Part shown: positions 50,291-62,560 of the stretch, piece by piece | Position numbering within the stretch: position 1 is the first letter of the stretch | How the letters are laid out: every line of letters begins with the position of its first letter | DNA from: Blasia pusilla | Lineage: Eukaryota; Marchantiophyta; Marchantiopsida; Blasiales | Direction of reading: 5' to 3' | Length of the DNA stretch: 64,000 nt | NCBI GenBank assembly: GCA_050084515.1 | Contig: CM114273.1 | Coordinates: 39,184,001 to 39,248,000, forward strand | Notes under the pieces: model-generated | The model's database searches: none | Told to the model about the DNA's origin: nothing | The model's input: only the letters and a program-made list of their open reading frames with translations | Translations under genes and position numbers: made by a program

Positions 50291-50697
50291 AGTACTCAAG
50301 ACTAGTTAGGACCGTGGGATGCACGGATCCCTATTCAAGTATTCACTCTCCTTATCAATTTCTTTTCTTATCAAAGAAGAGAAATTAAGGAGATGGTATA
50401 TCCCCACTTAAGGTGACCAAAGTGTTTTTGAAACAAACTTAATGATACGTGTCAAACGCTGAACAGCTGAAACTTAGCCTGAGGTAGTGAAATATGGCAT
50501 CCAGTACGAAGACTAGTTAGGACCGTGGGATGCACGGATTCGTATTCAAGTATTCACTCTCCTTATCAATTTCTTTTCTTATCAAAGAAGAGAAATTAAG
50601 GAGATGGTATATCCCCACTTAAGGTGACCAAAGTATTTTGAAACAAAATTAATGATACAGCTGAAACCCAGCCTGAGGTACTGAAATATGGCATCCT
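50291..50697 (+). repeat. Recent tandem duplication, about 212-bp unit
   Basis: Copy 1 is 50,291-50,502 and copy 2 is 50,503-50,697, nearly identical. Copy 2 lacks 16 bp (GTGTCAAACGCTGAAC) after AATGATAC. Each copy has an imperfect palindrome around AATTTCTTTTCTTATC and GAAGAGAAATT. No gene inside. The flank 49,811-50,290 holds nothing recognisable. Confidence 0.85.
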
Positions 50698-53600
50698 TAT
50701 CGTGGTAAATCTCAAGCACCGATCTTGGTCACGTGACGTATGTATCTCTGTATCTGTAAAAGACAAGGGAAAAGACAAAAGTAAAGCTTGTGGAGCAATG
50801 TGGACACAAATGTTTAGGTTCTCCCAGGTTTTCACTGGACTCGTGCACATTTGTGTTTTATATAGGAATCAGCACCCGTTTCGTTTCCGGACGTCCCGCG
50901 GGCTGCCAGATCAGCAGCACCTGAGGGCTGCGGGCTACGTGTATGCATCGCCAGTCGGGTACTAAAAAAAACCTTGTTGGAACTTCGTAGGAACGGGTGG
51001 GCGCTAGCCGAGAAATCCGGCCCGGTTTATGTCTCATCGGGGACCACCGACGAGTCGGGACTGCCTCCGGGATCGACAAACCAACCCGGGATTTCCGCGA
51101 CGAACGTCCCGAAGCAAGATCCGGAACGGGAGAGTGGCCACGAGGAGGCTTGGGACGGAGAGATCCGCGGCGAAAGTCTCGAAGCAAGGTCGGGTACGGG
51201 AGCGGCCAGGTGGAAGCTTGCGTAGACAGCTTGATGGCACCGCGAGGTTCGTGGTCACGTGACATGTCCGATTGCGAGTCTTATTGAGAGAAAGAGCGAC
51301 TTCCCTTGTCCTCTTTTGACCTTTGTTTTTATAGTGAAGTGGGATTTTCTTGACCGGAAAGAAAGTCTTGTTAAAGAACCGGGAAAATCTGTGAACGTCC
51401 ACGAAAGAAGGGAAGGTGTAACCAGAGCCACATATCGACGTCAAGTGTTAAACCATCCTTTGGGACTTGTTGGCAAGATCGACCTGTTTGTTACAGATTC
51501 TCCGTCGCTGAGTGAATGGCCAGAAAACGACAAGGATCTCACCAGATCGCTCGTTCCGATCTTGTGAGCCCACTAGTATTTACCCGGGTAACTACTAGTC
51601 GACTTCCTTGTCACTGGCGTGATACACGAATGTCCCTACCAGTCTTTCTAAAACTCGTTGGAAATGATATAGCTTCGGCATATGGAAAGGGCTCTAGTCC
51701 CCCGGAAGGAACCTTCTTTGCCTTTCCCCAAAATCTAGACAGGGATTCCATGGTTTGCAACGGCACTGAAGCTTGAGGATAATTCTTTCCAATCATTGTG
51801 TACATCCGAAAACTTGGTGCACTTTTCGTGTTTCGTGTTTCTCAAGAGCAATGGAGTTTTCTTCCGGTCTCTTGAAGAACTCTTCGATTGAACCTGATAT
51901 GAGCTTCCACGTGGAACGCTTAAAGTAATTAGTGACACGTTTCTCCATTCCCAAGAGTTCCGAGCGTCTTTCCAAACGAACGTGACCTGAATCTGTGGCG
52001 AGAATCAGCCAAACTTTCCTAGCGAGTATAGAGAATTTACAAAGCGAACCGCCTGCTTGCCTGCTTTGCATCTTTCATCAATAGTATTACGTGCATACCC
52101 AGAAAAATACAGTTCATTGACTCCTGTGATTCCAGTAGTGCAGATGATCGCATGGGAAAAAGTGCCTGTATTCTCCAGTGGCCCTGGCTTTGACTCTGGC
52201 CAGTGCCCAGCCTGCTTGATGATCGATGAGGAGCACATCTTCATTCTTATCGATTCCGGATCGAAGTCTTTAAAATTCTGCTTACCTCGACTTCTGAAAC
52301 AGACATACGTTTCGTACGCTACACTGAACCCGATTCATTTCTTCTGGAAACATGTTTAATATTTTACTCTCCTTTTATCTTCACTAACTTTTATTTCCAG
52401 AAAGCTATTGTTGTTAGGCGGTTTCTTCTCATCGCCCTTTTATGCATGAGATCTTTTCTCTCTGTCGCTGCTGGCGCGGAACATTGTAGTCTAGTGCGGG
52501 AATCTGTGCAGGTCGCACTTGACGCTCGACGACATGGCGCAGCTTCTAGTCCAAAATTTCACAACTGCAGTAGCTACCGTCTGGTCATGGTATTCTTTGT
52601 CGCAGAGCTCTTTACAGACACGCTTGCGCATGGAATGCGTCGAATTCCGTGTTCGCCCTCGTGGGCAAATCGGTCTCGGAAATAGGTGGGCCTACTTAAC
52701 TCAATTAATTGATATTCTCCTTTCGCAGAGGCAGATTCCATATATAACATTGTGCACAATTCTGATCTCGGAGAGCGCAATTATCCCCAAGTCTTGGAGA
52801 TAACACCGGCCTTACGGCTAGAACACGTGTCTTCAGGCTTTCCGTACGCGGTAGCTAGCACGAGTTTCACGACTGGTTCAAATACTGAACAATACAATTG
52901 TTCGTGTCGAAACCTGGCATCATGATCACGATAATGGACACTTTGGTCAACCTGGAAAATTTGCAAGGCGCACAGTTCCGACAGCCATGTGAACGGCCTT
53001 CTAGCTAACCCAGCTCGTGAAGGCCGGTAATGCCCTGTCCGATTCCAGGAGTCAGGTAGAAGCGATTTGAATACGCTTTCATCTCGAGTCTCTCGACCTC
53101 CGATGTTCACCTGAGATTGAGATTTGTCATTCTCCATCCAGACCCAGTATAGCCTGATTACTGGGAGTTTCGATTGCGGGTGTCTATGTAGAAGACCTGG
53201 ACCTTCAATTTAACCCCTGATGCTCGAAGAAAAGCCCCCGGTCCCCGCTCAGGGCATCATAGCTCCAATGCAGACCGTCTGTGTGGGATTGCCAGGAACT
53301 AAGAACTTGCATGTCGGGTTTAGCCCAGTCACCCTTCGGCCCATCCCATTCCTTAACTCGGGTTTCGGTTATAGATGGAGAATGTTTCAAGATAGCAATA
53401 CCTTGAATTACCGCAATTGCATTCTGGATCGAGAAAGGCAGAGACGTCGGGGCAGGCTAAGTATGGAGTGAGATCGCGAAGAAAAAGAGATTGAGAGTTT
53501 TTCCAAAATTTCCATTGGGATAATTTTCAGGAGTTCGAACGGTTTCAATCGAATCTGAAGTCAATCTCAGACTCTCTTTTCACTTCTCAGCGTCGTAACT

Positions 53601-55560
53601 TTCCGGCCCCAGAAATCTTTGATCCGCTGGTTCGAGAGCTCAGAAACTTTTCCAAACTTTTTACCATTACTGGACCAAAATAGCACTTTGGGCAACTTTG
53701 TAGCCTTTGGGCGAGTGCCACTGCGGTAAGGCGCACGCTACTTTCTTCTGAAAATTGAAATTTGAACTGACAGGTGTACAAATGACGCTCTAGGTCAACC
53801 ACGTAGCCGAGTTCATGGAAATGGGCTAATTTTGGAAAGGGTTCGAGAACGGAACGACTTGACCAGAGCTCTTGCATGGGGCCCTTACGACCACTGATCG
53901 AAAGTACCAGGGATCGTGCGACGATGCCCTCAAACTTTGCTTGGGATCAGGTCTTGTACAACATGGCACAGGCACATGGAGTACTGCACTCTATCGGATT
54001 TTGTGAGTACCTGCTCGAATACAATCAACAGTTTGTTGACTGCCCTTACGTACTGGATCGTAAAGACCAGTAGATCGATCCTACCGCTAACCCTGGCCTG
54101 ATCGTTAAGGGAAACAAAAATGAAATGATTCTTCTGGGGATCTCAATAAGACCGAGGAATTGAATTCAGCTCTAGGTACTGTTCCAGTAGAAGATGGTCC
54201 AGCGAATGCCCATCGCCAACGCAGTTTAGGAAGTGGTCAGTCATTTGTGCAAAAATTAAGCGGGTGTAGGGTTGTAGTTTCCGCTGGGCAGCTTTGATCT
54301 GCAATGATTCTACAGTTCGACCGTGCGCCTTTTGAACTGCGCACAATCGCATATACGGCAAAGTTGGACTCTTCCAATAGACTCGCAGGTTCTCTCCTTA
54401 GAGACAGGCTCGCACGGTGGAACGTTCATGATCGGCTGTGAACTTGACCGCTGAAACCGTCCACGAAAGGATTACGAAAACGTAAAGCTCTAGGGAGACG
54501 TAAGGGGCGGGGGACAGGGTTCGAGAGCAGTTTGAAGCCAGAAGTTGGGAATTCAGGGGTGCATTTCAAACGGAGAAAAGTTCACAATTTATGAGTTCGA
54601 CCACTTTTTCTTGAGGAACCATTAGAAATTTCGCGGTGAAGATATCCGAAATTCTAATTCCGATATCTTACCTCACATTTATTACGAAATGTGCATCGCA
54701 TGTGTGTCATGCGATGCATATGCTTCTAGAATCGCATATGAGATGAGTTTTTTACAAAATAATCGTATTACGATGGGCAAGTGCGACTTCCTGATTTGCT
54801 GAGAGCTCATCAGTGTTTCGTTTGCTCCTCTAAGACTTTTGAAAGGACCAAAGCTGCAAATTTGACATAAGGTGATGATCGTAAGGTGCATGCACTGACC
54901 GCGGGTAATTCCGCGGTACCCAAGACTGAACTCAAAGGAAAAGTGGAACAGCTAAAGAGACTACTGAATTGATTTCGCATTCGGAAAGCCCCTCAGATGT
55001 GTCACGAAGGAGCGATCCGAGGAAAGCCTCGGGAGAAAGCGTTGTCAAAACTACGTGTACGTGAGACAGTTGTAACGCGATGCATTCAAAATATCTATCA
55101 CCGTACTAAATTATTTCATTTTATGTATAGTAGTGTGCACAGATGAGTGCCTTCAACAGTTAGTCAGGGCTAGCTCAGAAATGAAGCCGTTTGATTCAAT
55201 GTCGTTTGTAGAACAGCATGGTCCTGGGCTACCAGCCATTTTTTCGCAGGCATGTGGGCCTGCAAATGCATGCAACCATCCGGCGTGCATTCACGGGTAG
55301 TAGATAAGAAAATAATGCTATTTCACGAGGTCCAATCTGGAGTAAAGAAAATAAATAAATAACGTTTTTAGCCTTAGGACGCTCTGCTGGACAAGAAGTG
55401 ATCTGATCCGATTTTTTTTTTTGTTTTCCGATTCTAATGGTGGAGGTGCAGGTGCAGGTGCAGCGAGATAGCTCCTGGACCGTAGTCAGAGGAGGTGTAT
55501 GGGATGGTCGTACTGCCATAGTGCTATCTGAACTGCTAGAGCAGCATGACTAAGTGGAAT
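50698..55560. other. Higher-GC region; no gene supported
   Basis: Composition is like the gene island, and there are several 60-135-codon frames on both strands (for example 52,781-53,137 minus, 53,876-54,073 plus, 54,143-54,361 minus). None has a domain I recognise, and no exon chain could be joined. It could hold an unknown spliced gene or decayed genic DNA. Confidence 0.4.
51089..51220 (+). repeat. GC-rich two-copy repeat, 70-bp period
   Basis: GAAGCAAGATCCGGAACGGG at 51,111 recurs as GAAGCAAGGTCGGGTACGGG at 51,181, with flanking matches (TCCGCG.CGAA on the left, GGCCA...GG..GCTTG on the right). Confidence 0.6.
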
Positions 55561-55823
55561 CAATGTCCGGGAAGAGCCGCGTAACCTCCATATGACGATT
55601 CATGGTTGGAAAATTCTTCCGTAGGTCGAATTCATCCGGATGAAATTGGAAATTGCCGATTCACATTCTGAATTCCCGGCCAAAAACGGATCAGATTAAC
55701 AGGGGTTCCTTCGTATTCGTATCGAAATAGCCGGCCAGGATTGGAAAAACTTTAAGATTTGCCGTCCTGTTTTGCACAGACCGGGAAAGTACCGGTTCTC
55801 GTGAAAAAACTCCCCGGACCCTG
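55561..55823 (+). mobile_element. hAT-type MITE, copy 3, with perfect 8-bp target duplication
   Basis: Runs from CAATGTCCGGGAAGAG to ACTCCCCGGACCCTG. The 8-bp direct repeat AGTGGAAT flanks it at 55,553-55,560 and 55,824-55,831, which sets the ends. About 60 bp of extra sequence sits near the 5' end. The 3' part carries CCCGGCCAAAAACGGATC and AGTACCGGTTCTCG as in the other copies. Confidence 0.85.
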
Positions 55824-58311
55824 AGTGGAATTCCATCTGAGCTAATCCTCTGTGCAGACTGTGATTTCTGCGTACGACGACAAGTACGAGTTCCCAAACA
55901 GCGATGGCCAGTCCAGTACACATCTCTTTTGAAACGCTCGATTGAGATTGCATATTCGATTCTCTTGCAGCCATGACTGCCTGCCCTCCCCTCCATCGTG
56001 ACTCTTTGTCACTTCCAGCAGCTGGTGGCATGGCGCTGGGTTGAAGAGTTGATCGACGGGAAGCGAGGCCAGAAAAGAGAAGTCACCATTAAGTAGAGTC
56101 CTCATACAAGAGATCGGCCACCGTCGCACCATTAGTCCGAAGCCGTACGGCTTCGTCAGACGGGAATCCACTCTCCTCGAAGTAAGCGACGCAAGTGAAG
56201 GAGGAGCACGGGAGAGCAATAACTGCTCTGAATTCTTACACTATCGTGTGGGATCCACAAATGTGATCAACTCCTGGCTGATCACCATCGAAGTGCATAC
56301 GAACTATGGCTTCCAAACCCCAATTCTCCCTGAGCTGGACCCTGAGCTGTCCACATCGGCAACTTCTATTTGGTTCTTTTCTTTTCTTTATTCGACCTTA
56401 ATAATTTTATTTTTTCTGAGGTGGTGGAGCACAGGAGATGTGGATGCACTGTGGACTCTCATTAGAAGGTTCACAGTGTTTCTGACCCCGAGTTTTAGAG
56501 ATGCCGCGACCTGGTGGTGGGTGCATAATGTCACGCCGGACCCACACGGGTACGTACGTGAGATTGAATCGAATATCAGACTAGACAGGCGTGCGAGAAA
56601 CTTTTGATCGCGAACTGGCGGTGTTAGAACATCGGAGCTTCATCTTGGTCGCCACTTTTGCCTCAGCTCGGTCTCCGGTGGTCATATACGGAAACGCGAG
56701 ACTGCTTCCCACTCAACATCACTCTCGGTGCGAGCATGGGCGTCAGGACTGATGTCTGCATGAAGTCTAGAATATCTGGAATATAAAAATATATTCTCGT
56801 ATATTTCTATTTATTTCGGCGCCCACTTCCATATGATATCATTGATATCTTCCAGGGACGATCATGGATCACAACGACACAGGTACACCTCCGTCGCTCG
56901 TCACTCTTGCCTTTCGTTCTGAAGGGGACCCGCCAGAGTGGAAGCTCACCGGCAGCGTCTGTTGTGGGAGCGCACAATGGACGGTGGAGAGGAAACGCAC
57001 ACGACTGGCGGTCGGCCGGTCGAATTGTAATGAGCGCTGAGCGTGCCCCCAACAGATAGACTCGTCCGTTGATCATATATTAGGACAAATGAAGAAGGAA
57101 ATTAAGCCTCAATTGATTTGTGATTTCGAGAATTTTGATGGTTTTTCAACTGCCTTTTAAATAATTACTTCAAATAAGTACTTTGGCTTAAATAATTTTG
57201 AATGATTGATTTATCAGTTTGGCAGCTTGTTCGAATTATATTCTAAATACTAAATGATTTTGAAAATAATATTGCCTTTGAGATTTCTTTTCAGAAAAAT
57301 TGGAAGATTCATGCACCATGTGAAACACCCCCTAATCACCAGCGCACTCCTTTCCGACTTTCTCTTTCTCATCAAGGTTTCCCTTACCGTCTGCGGATGG
57401 CCTGCCACGGCCAACCTTGACCACAATCAGTCAATCCATCACTTGCGAGGGGGGGTGCTCGTTCTGTCTCGAATTCCTTGGACCGAGCTTCTCAACAGAA
57501 AGGCTGGGGCTTGAGCTTTACGTATGGCTTGGACGTTCGTACCGCCGATCACATCCGATCTCAACTCGCTGTGGGAGGTAAAATCCAGGCAGACAACACC
57601 CGAATCCCTCCTAGCCATGTGACCAGGGGGCGCTGCTAGGGTTAGATTTTCCGAGCTCGTCGTTTTTTCCCCGACACTCGATAAACTCTATCACTGATTT
57701 CCAAATATTTTCCTGTTTTTAAAAAAAAATTCCAAAGAAATTTTGCATTTTACGGGTAGGATTTTTCCCGAGTTTCTGCTCGTCGGATCGGGAATTCTTA
57801 AACTTTACCGGCTGGCATTTGCAAAGAATGCCGCTTTTATGCGCCCGCAGTTACTAAAAAGGACGTAGCTAAAGACCTCCGGGTTCACGAGCGCTTGCGT
57901 CCCCGGAAAACTCTCTTTCTTGCGGGGTACATGTGATGCAGAAGTCGCCGAAGTTTCCACTCGGTCGCAATGATCGGGGAGATCAAGGGTTACCAATAAT
58001 CGGTTAAAATCAGAAATTTCCATTTCGTTTCAAATTGGTCTGGGAAACATGGCAGGGCATGGGGGGTTTCCTTTTCTATGAGGTATCTGAAAACCAGCTG
58101 GGAATCTGGTTTTACCGTTTCCGACTATGAAATACCGGCTATGTACCGGTTCCGGTGGAAAAACTCCCCGGACCCCGCTGAGGGCCCCAAGCCGCCTGCC
58201 TTCCAAGCTTTAGTTCGTACGTGTCAGATCTCATGAACGCAATGTCATACTTTAGTTCGGAACGAGGGGAACCTCCGTGTGAAAGGAAATCCCAACTCAG
58301 CAGAGTTAGCG
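55824..58311. other. No gene supported
   Basis: A 119-codon frame at 56,248-56,607 (plus) has one hydrophobic stretch (FFSFLYSTLIILFFLRWW) but no family. AT-rich around 57,080-57,260. A MITE 3'-end fragment lies near 58,130-58,185. Confidence 0.4.
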
Positions 58312-58418
58312 GTTCGTGACACGCGCCGAATTCTCGAATGTCATTCGTTCGTTCGTTCCCAGGCTAAATTTTAGCCTGGGAACGAACGACACTCGAGAGT
58401 TCTGCGCGTGTCACGAAC
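58312..58418. repeat. Foldback hairpin, about 50-bp arms
   Basis: Left arm from GTTCGTGACACGCGC; right arm ends GCGCGTGTCACGAAC. The centre is CAGGCTAAATTTTAGCCTGG. The left arm has an extra TTCG-type repeat. A perfect outer 15 bp and inner 20 bp suggest a foldback element or a very recent inverted duplication. Confidence 0.85.
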
Positions 58419-58574
58419 ATTACCATCTCCCCGACGAACCTATCGCCCTCGTGGGGCCTCCGTTTCAATAATTGATAAATCAATTCAATCAGTCCGTTTC
58501 AATAATTAGTTGACATGCATGGTCCTCCTGTGCGCTTACGCTTATTGTGCCCTATGTATATTCCCCTTATGAGC

Positions 58575-58656
58575 ACTGCCCCATATTTAAATGCTTCTTA
58601 AGAACACACGTGTCGACTGCCTCATATTTAAATGCTTCTTAAGAACACACGTGTCG
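58575..58656 (+). repeat. Two tandem 41-bp units
   Basis: ACTGCCCCATATTTAAATGC starts unit 1 and ACTGCCTCATATTTAAATGC starts unit 2; the rest (CTTCTTAAGAACACACGTGT, CG) is identical. One mismatch in 41. Confidence 0.9.
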
Positions 58657-58785
58657 TGTTCCGGACGTGTCTTCGTGTAGAGTTCTAGATTAAAACCGTC
58701 CCCAAATTATGATATAAGTTACCTATATTCCGGAGGTGTGACCATATAGAGTCATAGATTATCTATATTACATCTATATTATTAT

Positions 58786-58856
58786 GGGAGAATCCTATTT
58801 CACGTAGTGGGCCCTAAACCCTGTAAAACAGCCCACTATATGAAATAGGACTCTCC
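58786..58856. repeat. Hairpin with about 25-bp arms
   Basis: GAGAATCCTATTTCACGTAG and GGGC on the left pair with GCCCACTATATGAAATAGGA and CTCTC on the right, with a loop of about 20 bases. It could be the inverted repeats of a tiny MITE; the left half of the arm continues weakly outside. Confidence 0.65.
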
Positions 58857-59424
58857 ACTATGTGGGATGTGTATGTAAAACAGCCCATTGCCTTGCATAT
58901 GGCATTTTCGGCCATCCCGGCGCCAGGTTGGATGAAATTGGTAATAGCCATTGGATTAGGGGTTTTAAATTTAGGCGTCGTAATATGTTATAATGGTTTT
59001 GTGTTTAGGGTTTCGTTTGACGAGTCAAATATTATGTCGTAGAAGCACTTACATCCGCCCCTTCCCATCTTGAAGGCAACTGAGCTTACTCCTGAGGACC
59101 TCACAGGATATAAAATGTTTAATGAAACGCATATTCCAAGCCCCTGAACTGTTGTGCGCACTTCGAAATACAGTCATTACTCACTCAGGTTACACACGAC
59201 TCACTCAATTTTAATGCGGAGCTTCTTAGCTTTATTCAGCTTCATGGCTTTATCAAGCTTCCTTATTGATGTAGGAAATATACATGTAGAGTTTTTACTC
59301 ATGTCTACTCTACTGACAGTTCTACTCTTTGGTAAAATCTTCGTCTTTGCCAACTTCGACTCACTTCAGTTCCTCAACTTCAACAAGCTCCAAGTGTTCC
59401 ACGTTGCCGTATCGAGAGTCTTTC
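58857..59424. other. No gene recognised
   Basis: Two 60-110-codon frames on plus (58,860-59,042 and 59,154-59,486) are hydrophobic but match no family I know. Confidence 0.4.
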
Positions 59425-59850
59425 TTCGGGTAAGGGCGGACCTTCTAGCTACAGCAGACGTGGTTGATGCAAGTCAAAATTTGTAAGAAGTTCTCCTTTT
59501 TCAGTATAGAATTATTATGTAAGCCCTCCATTCTCTCACGACCAGAATTACGAATGGTAGTGCTGAGGCGCTCACTTCTTCATAACATGAAATTCCGGAA
59601 TTCCAAACTATGAAGTTCCTGTAAACTACTTTACGCTTGTATAAAAAAAAAATATCACAACAATTGTTATATCCTACTCGAGCAGGCCCATTGACGTCCA
59701 TGGATTGTTATATAAGGACATACAATGCACAATCCCATATCCTTCCGTATGTGACTATAGGAAGAATCACCGGAGTTGGAGATTTCATCACTTGGTTCAT
59801 GAACGCCTGCCCAAAATGATAGACTAGATAGCGAGTGAACTAGTGCCAAT
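59425..59850 (-). repeat. Retroelement-derived repeat, copy of 6,345-6,790
   Basis: About 430 bp matching the segment just upstream of the reverse transcriptase in element A. Landmarks: CCTTCTAGCT, CTCCATTCTCTCAC, CTTCTTCATAACAT, CTGTAAACTAC, TTACGCTTGTA and TTCATGAACGCC/TGCC. Its minus reading (AFMNQVMKSPTPV) matches AFMNQVMQSPTLV in A, so it is probably a pol fragment of the same family. Confidence 0.7.
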
Positions 59851-60771
59851 AATCTAATAATCATCCGATAATAGTTTAGATGATTTATCAAATTTCACAT
59901 TTTATAAATTAGTCTTAATAGAAACTTTAAGAAAGATGATATCTAATTATAAATTTTTTTGGAATATGAGGAAATATATAAATATACATATCAAAGAATA
60001 AAAGAACACTTATAAACTTGGAAGAGGGGCATTTAGATGATATACATAAACTTATTTATTTATTGGTTGATACAAGTTGTTGATACTTTGTTCTATATTT
60101 TAATCTCCATACACAAATTCTCATAGTTTCCTTATAAAATAAATTTTATGTGATGTATAATACACTTAAATAATTTTCTTATCAATATAACTTTTTATGA
60201 TGGTTGAAAGGTCACTTTTCCCATAATTTTATTGTGTTAATTTGGAATTATCTATATACTAACGAGATGATTGAATTCCTTGATGTTCACCTTTGAGGCT
60301 TTGACCTTTGTCTATTGAAAAATGGTTTTTTACTTACTAGATGATCCATGCAAGTGTGGGAAAAAAAAAGTGTGGAACTCATTACAAGAAAGTGTGACCT
60401 CACATGTATCGGTAGTGCCACCTACTTGATTTGGTAGAATAATTATCTTCACTAGGATTTTCTTTTTTCTTTTGTACTAGAGGAAAAGTTTCTTTGCTCA
60501 TTGCTTTTTCTCAAAATGATATGCAAAGATTTTTTTGTCCAAAATTAAAATCGTAGGAGTAAAATTCTCTACATGAAAAGCACATATTTTGAAAGGATAA
60601 TAATAGAAGAAAGGGATAAATATGGAAATTTTTTATGTTACTCTCTAAAAGAATTAAAAAGTAGGAAAAAATCTCAGGGAATGCACCCAAGCAATCATAT
60701 TGGTAAAATATAAAAAATTGGATATTAGGAATTACCATTGTGTGAACGTTATGATGTAGGGTGATGATGAT
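59851..60771. other. AT-rich; no gene recognised
   Basis: No domain on either strand and no clear repeat. Confidence 0.5.
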
Positions 60772-60985
60772 CAATGTTTGGGGATAACCGGGGTTACGTG
60801 TTGACCTAGCCGGAAGAAATTTAGAATTTCCGATTCACTTTGCAAAAAACCGGCAGAATATAGAGTTCTCCTTTGTATTTGTATCTCTTTAACCCGGCCG
60901 ATTCAGGAAAATATAAGAAATTACCGTTCTCGTATGTAGAGACCGGAAATGTACCGGTTCTCGCCAAAAAACTACCCGGACCATG
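60772..60985 (+). mobile_element. hAT-type MITE, copy 4, with 8-bp target duplication
   Basis: Runs from CAATGTTTGGGGATAACC to ACTACCCGGACCATG. ATGATGAT lies on both sides (60,764-60,771 and 60,986-60,993). The site is trinucleotide-like, so this duplication alone is weaker than that of copy 3. The interior matches the family (AACCGGGGTTACGTGTTG, TGTACCGGTTCTCGCC). Confidence 0.8.
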
Positions 60986-62023
60986 ATGATGATGTAAGTA
61001 ATTAAATTCAACTTCAACTAGTGGACACTCAAAGATTAATGATTGGTAATTTAAATTACCATCATTAACATAAAAGTATAATGACTCATTTGACTAAATG
61101 AACTCTTAAATAAATCAACTTGGTTTGATCCTATTAACCAAGATATCAAATTATGCTATTGGTTGAGAAGACTAAGAGCCTAGAAGAGAGGTGGTGGAAA
61201 ATCAGGAGGACAATTATGTACTAATGAAGAGTATTATGGTCCACTCCTTCCCTTTAACTTAGTTAGACATGCTTAACTCAGTAAATGGGACATTGTCCCA
61301 ATAAGGGGCCCCCATTTGACACATGTCAATAGGGGGATGCTTGTTGCCATAATCTGTTTTTAATAATAAGATGAATAAATGAGTCATTAATATTCCATTT
61401 GGAAAATCAAATTTGTTTGAAAAGTTTAAGAGGATTCAAGCTGGGTAGTTTTATAAGAGAACCGGTACATTGTGACGTTTTTCCAATTCCGGCCCACTTT
61501 TTAGACACTAATACAAAGGAGACCTTGTATATTCCGACGGTTTTTTGACTGCAATTTTCAATTCGGGTGGCTACTCAAGACGTAACCCCGAATATAAAAA
61601 AACCCTCAGTAAATCTAAAAATAGAAGATCCATCCGTAATTTTAAAAAAACTAAAGAAGTTGAGTACGTGAAGTCCAAGGATGGTCGGGTATTTGCCTGG
61701 TATACCGGCCGCTGGACTGCACCGATTTTATCATCGCTGGTTCGGAATGGAATCCAGAGGTTCGGCTCAAGCTACCGAACAACCCGAGGTTCGGCTTAAG
61801 ACGTCGGACCTGACGTCTTCCGAACCCGGCACTACCTGAGAATCTGCCCGCAGATGAAAGATGAATGAGTCCGGTTCTTTCAATTTCGGGTTCTCTGGTC
61901 GGTGGGCCCTTGTTAATTCGTGTGTTTGCCACCAGGGATGGAAGTCCATAGATTGCCGCGGTATCGCAAGTACCAGGTCTTGCAATCAATGCAAGACCGC
62001 GGCTTAAGGCCTTCGCCAGGGAT
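60986..62023. other. Between MITE copies; no gene recognised
   Basis: Apart from MITE copy 5 (61,440-61,592), only short unassigned frames are present. GAGGTTCGGCTCAAG and GAGGTTCGGCTTAAG form a small direct repeat near 61,758-61,800. Confidence 0.45.
61440..61592 (-). mobile_element. hAT-type MITE, copy 5 (shortened)
   Basis: Read on minus. It begins near CGGGGTTACGTCTTGAG and ends at GAGAACCGGTACATTG (plus) and a decayed CTGGGTAGTTTT terminus. Internal ACTAATACAAAGGAGACC matches the other copies. About 60 bp shorter than full copies. Confidence 0.6.
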
Positions 62024-62234
62024 CAATGTCCGGGGAGAACCCGGGTTAAGTGTTGAGCTGGGCGGAAGAATTTGAGAATTGCCGATTCAGTTTGTCACTT
62101 ACCGGCCAAAAACAGAGGGTTCAGAGAGGGTGTCCTTTGTATTCGTACCTGTTTAGCCGGTTGGAATGACGAAATCTTCAAAAATTCCCGCTCGTTTTTA
62201 GAGACCGGGAATGTACCGGTCGTCACGGACCCTG
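62024..62234 (+). mobile_element. hAT-type MITE, copy 6
   Basis: Runs from CAATGTCCGGGGAGAACC to GTCACGGACCCTG, with the central TTACCGGCCAAAAACAGAGG and TGTCCTTTGTATTCG blocks. CCAGGGAT on the left and GCAGGGAT on the right give a 7-of-8 target duplication. The 3' terminus has lost part of the CTCCCCGG stretch. Confidence 0.8.
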
Positions 62235-62373
62235 GCAGGGATCCCTAATTCTCCTCTATCAATCATTATGAAAATCCGAAATTCCCCGATTGCGACAGCT
62301 ATGCGCATGCCGCTTTACTTCTTTTCGGTGTTGAAGTCCGACTTGCACGCTATAGCGGCTGTACTGCTGCAAG

Positions 62374-62560
62374 CCAGGGTTCGGGGAGTTTTCCTGTGGG
62401 ACCCGGTACATTGCCGATCGGGAACAGCAATCCCTGTTTTGGAACCGGCTTCAAATACGTTATACAAATCCAACCGGTTTTTGGTAGTGAACTTAAATTT
62501 GACCCGGCTAGTTTTATTCGTAACTCCCGATTTCCCCGAATATTGCTGCAAGCATCTAAT
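62374..62560 (-). mobile_element. Diverged MITE copy 7
   Basis: Shares the terminal GTTCGGGGAGTTTTCC, the CCGGTACATTGCCG block and ACCCGGCTAGTTTTATTCG with reverse-strand copies of the family. The right end cannot be placed. A further fragment with only the 3' terminus (TACCGGTTCCGG, then AAAACTCCCCGGACCCCG) lies at about 58,130-58,185 on plus. Confidence 0.45.

Noticed and set aside
50858-51265. Arg/Pro-rich 135-codon minus frame
   Set aside because: Overlaps the 70-bp GC-rich repeat and has opposing frames of similar length; composition explains it.
56248-56607. Possible small membrane protein
   Set aside because: One hydrophobic stretch only, no family, and no flanking exon evidence; too weak to call a gene.
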